From Actinomycetota bacterium (lineage in GTDB: Bacteria; Actinomycetota; Humimicrobiia; Humimicrobiales; Humimicrobiaceae), in assembly GCA_018399435.1 (NCBI GenBank), contig JAGYOJ010000068.1, positions 1-7,672 of the forward strand: a DNA stretch of 7,672 bases. The letters are read 5' to 3'. This document shows positions 7,080-7,672 of the stretch, piece after piece. A model generated the notes under the pieces. The model was not told where the DNA came from. It made no database searches and was given only the letters and a program-made list of their open reading frames with translations. The stretch's first letter is position 1, and each line of letters starts with the position of its first letter. The translations under genes and the position numbers were made by a program.

Positions 7080-7412
7080 TTATTTTTTAATGTCATCAAA
7101 TCTAACCAGGCAACGAAATATCCTTCGCATCTCTTCAGTGTTTTCTTCAATAAAAAAAACAGCCCCTAGATTCCAAAATTCAATAATTTCGGTTTCTTTT
7201 TTGCCGATAAAAGATACCTTCTGATATTGTATGGGGGTTGCAACTGACGGATCTCCATAACTTCCAGAAAGTTCCCAGGTCCTATCCCCTTTTATTAAAT
7301 CCCTCAATTTCTTAGGAATTTCCTTCCACTCCCAGCTGTTTTCTTTAAGCTTTGCTGCCTGTGATTTATTTTCTAAAAAACCGCTTTTAAATTTTACCCT
7401 TTTAATGTCCAT
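7080..7412 (-). CDS. Unrecognised 110-aa protein, first gene of the SNF2-SWIM operon
   Basis: A small soluble protein with no signal peptide, membrane segment or cysteine cluster; its only Cys is near the C terminus in IFRCLVRF. The N-terminal third is basic (MDIKRVKFKSGF, KLKEN). The middle has a distinctive WELSGSYGDPSVATPIQY stretch (about 46-63), followed by alternating hydrophobic and charged segments that look like beta strands (KVSFIGKKETEIIEFWNLGA) and an acidic helix-like end. I do not recognise the family. The stop lies 11 bp before the SNF2 ATG on the same strand, and a promoter candidate lies just upstream, so it is probably the first gene of the operon and could be a small partner or regulator of the SNF2/SWIM pair. 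That role is inference from position only. The ATG at 7410-7412 has no clear Shine-Dalgarno. Composition and placement make a real gene likely. Confidence 0.75.
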   Translation of the reverse strand: MDIKRVKFKSGFLENKSQAAKLKENSWEWKEIPKKLRDLIKGDRTWELSGSYGDPSVATPIQYQKVSFIGKKETEIIEFWNLGAVFFIEENTEEMRRIFRCLVRFDDIKK

Positions 7413-7434
7413 TTTTTTAGGTAGGTTACAATTA

Positions 7435-7464
7435 ATTCTAAGAAAAGTAAAGACAGAAATTCAA
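7435..7464 (-). promoter_or_regulatory. Candidate promoter of the SNF2-SWIM operon
   Basis: On the minus strand, TTGAAT (7464-7459) and TAGAAT (7440-7435, five of six bases of the -10 consensus) are separated by 18 bp. The predicted start is around 7428, giving a leader of about 16 nt before the ATG at 7412. The position is right for the 110-aa gene and the genes behind it. AT-rich sequence makes chance matches possible. Confidence 0.45.
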
Positions 7465-7672
7465 TTATATGGGAGGTGCAAAAACTTGGGCCATTTTTAA
7501 ATAAATTCCAAAGCTTTTTTTAAATTATAATTAGATGCGCTTTGCCAATATAATACTTCGAGTTTCATTAAAATTTTTTTACTGCTGCTCTGTATTTATT
7601 ATAGAAATTAAGTAAAATAATTTTAATGGACAGAAGAAATCTTAAAAAATTAAATAAAATTTTTAAAAAATA
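7465..7672. other. Right-end non-coding stretch
   Basis: About 200 bp of AT-rich sequence with no supported gene. It contains an isolated GC-richer patch around 7471-7492 (GGGAGGTGCAAAAACTTGGG and onward) that resembles the end of a transposable element only loosely. Near the right edge an ATG at 7626 opens a frame (MDRRNLKKLNKIFKK) that runs out of the window. With no ribosome binding site and only 15 visible codons of nearly pure A/T sequence, it cannot be called a gene. Confidence 0.4.

Noticed and set aside
7468..7503. Eleven-codon open frame beginning ATGGGAGGTGC as a leader peptide
   Set aside because: There is no ribosome binding site, no downstream gene on that strand and no attenuator-like hairpin pair.
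7626..7672. Start of a plus-strand gene running off the right edge (MDRRNLKKLNKIFKK), with TTTACT-16-TATAGA upstream
   Set aside because: Only 15 codons are visible, nearly all A/T-rich Lys, Asn and Ile codons, with no ribosome binding site. Chance is as likely as a gene.

Overview
The window comes from an AT-rich bacterial genome. The evidence for bacteria is a decayed HD-GYP (cyclic-di-GMP phosphodiesterase type) gene, sigma70-like promoter boxes, and a clear AGGAG ribosome binding site before the SWIM gene. The lineage cannot be fixed from the sequence. An uncultivated, AT-rich anaerobic bacterium is a guess only.

Left part (1-1674, plus strand): the 3' end of an unrecognised gene stops at a TAA (156-158), but the same frame stays open for 43 more codons of protein-like sequence, suggesting a nonsense-interrupted gene. 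A sparse AT-rich stretch follows. A perfect 24-bp palindrome (505-528) then sits three bases before the ATG of an intact AAA_14/DUF4143-type ATPase (532-1674). A promoter-like pair overlaps the palindrome, so the gene may be leaderless and controlled at this site.

Middle (1693-2489, minus strand): a GAF-end/HD-GYP gene remnant converges on the ATPase gene. It is truncated at its N terminus and can only be read by changing frame three times, each time at a homopolymer run. All the catalytic-type motifs are still recognisable.

Right part (2562-7412, minus strand): a compact gene set. In transcription order it holds an unrecognised 110-aa protein, a 999-aa SNF2-family ATPase, a SWIM zinc-finger protein 2 bp downstream, and, after an 89-bp gap with its own promoter candidate, a 191-aa protein that looks like an RQC-type winged-helix DNA-binding protein (RQC-minor-1-like). 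SNF2 plus SWIM is a recurrent bacterial pair of unknown detailed role, probably a DNA translocase or remodeller with a DNA- or protein-binding partner. The RQC-like protein and the small first gene are the less expected members and the best candidates for an uncharacterised DNA-processing or defence-related module. The last 260 bp (7413-7672) hold the operon promoter candidate and no convincing gene.
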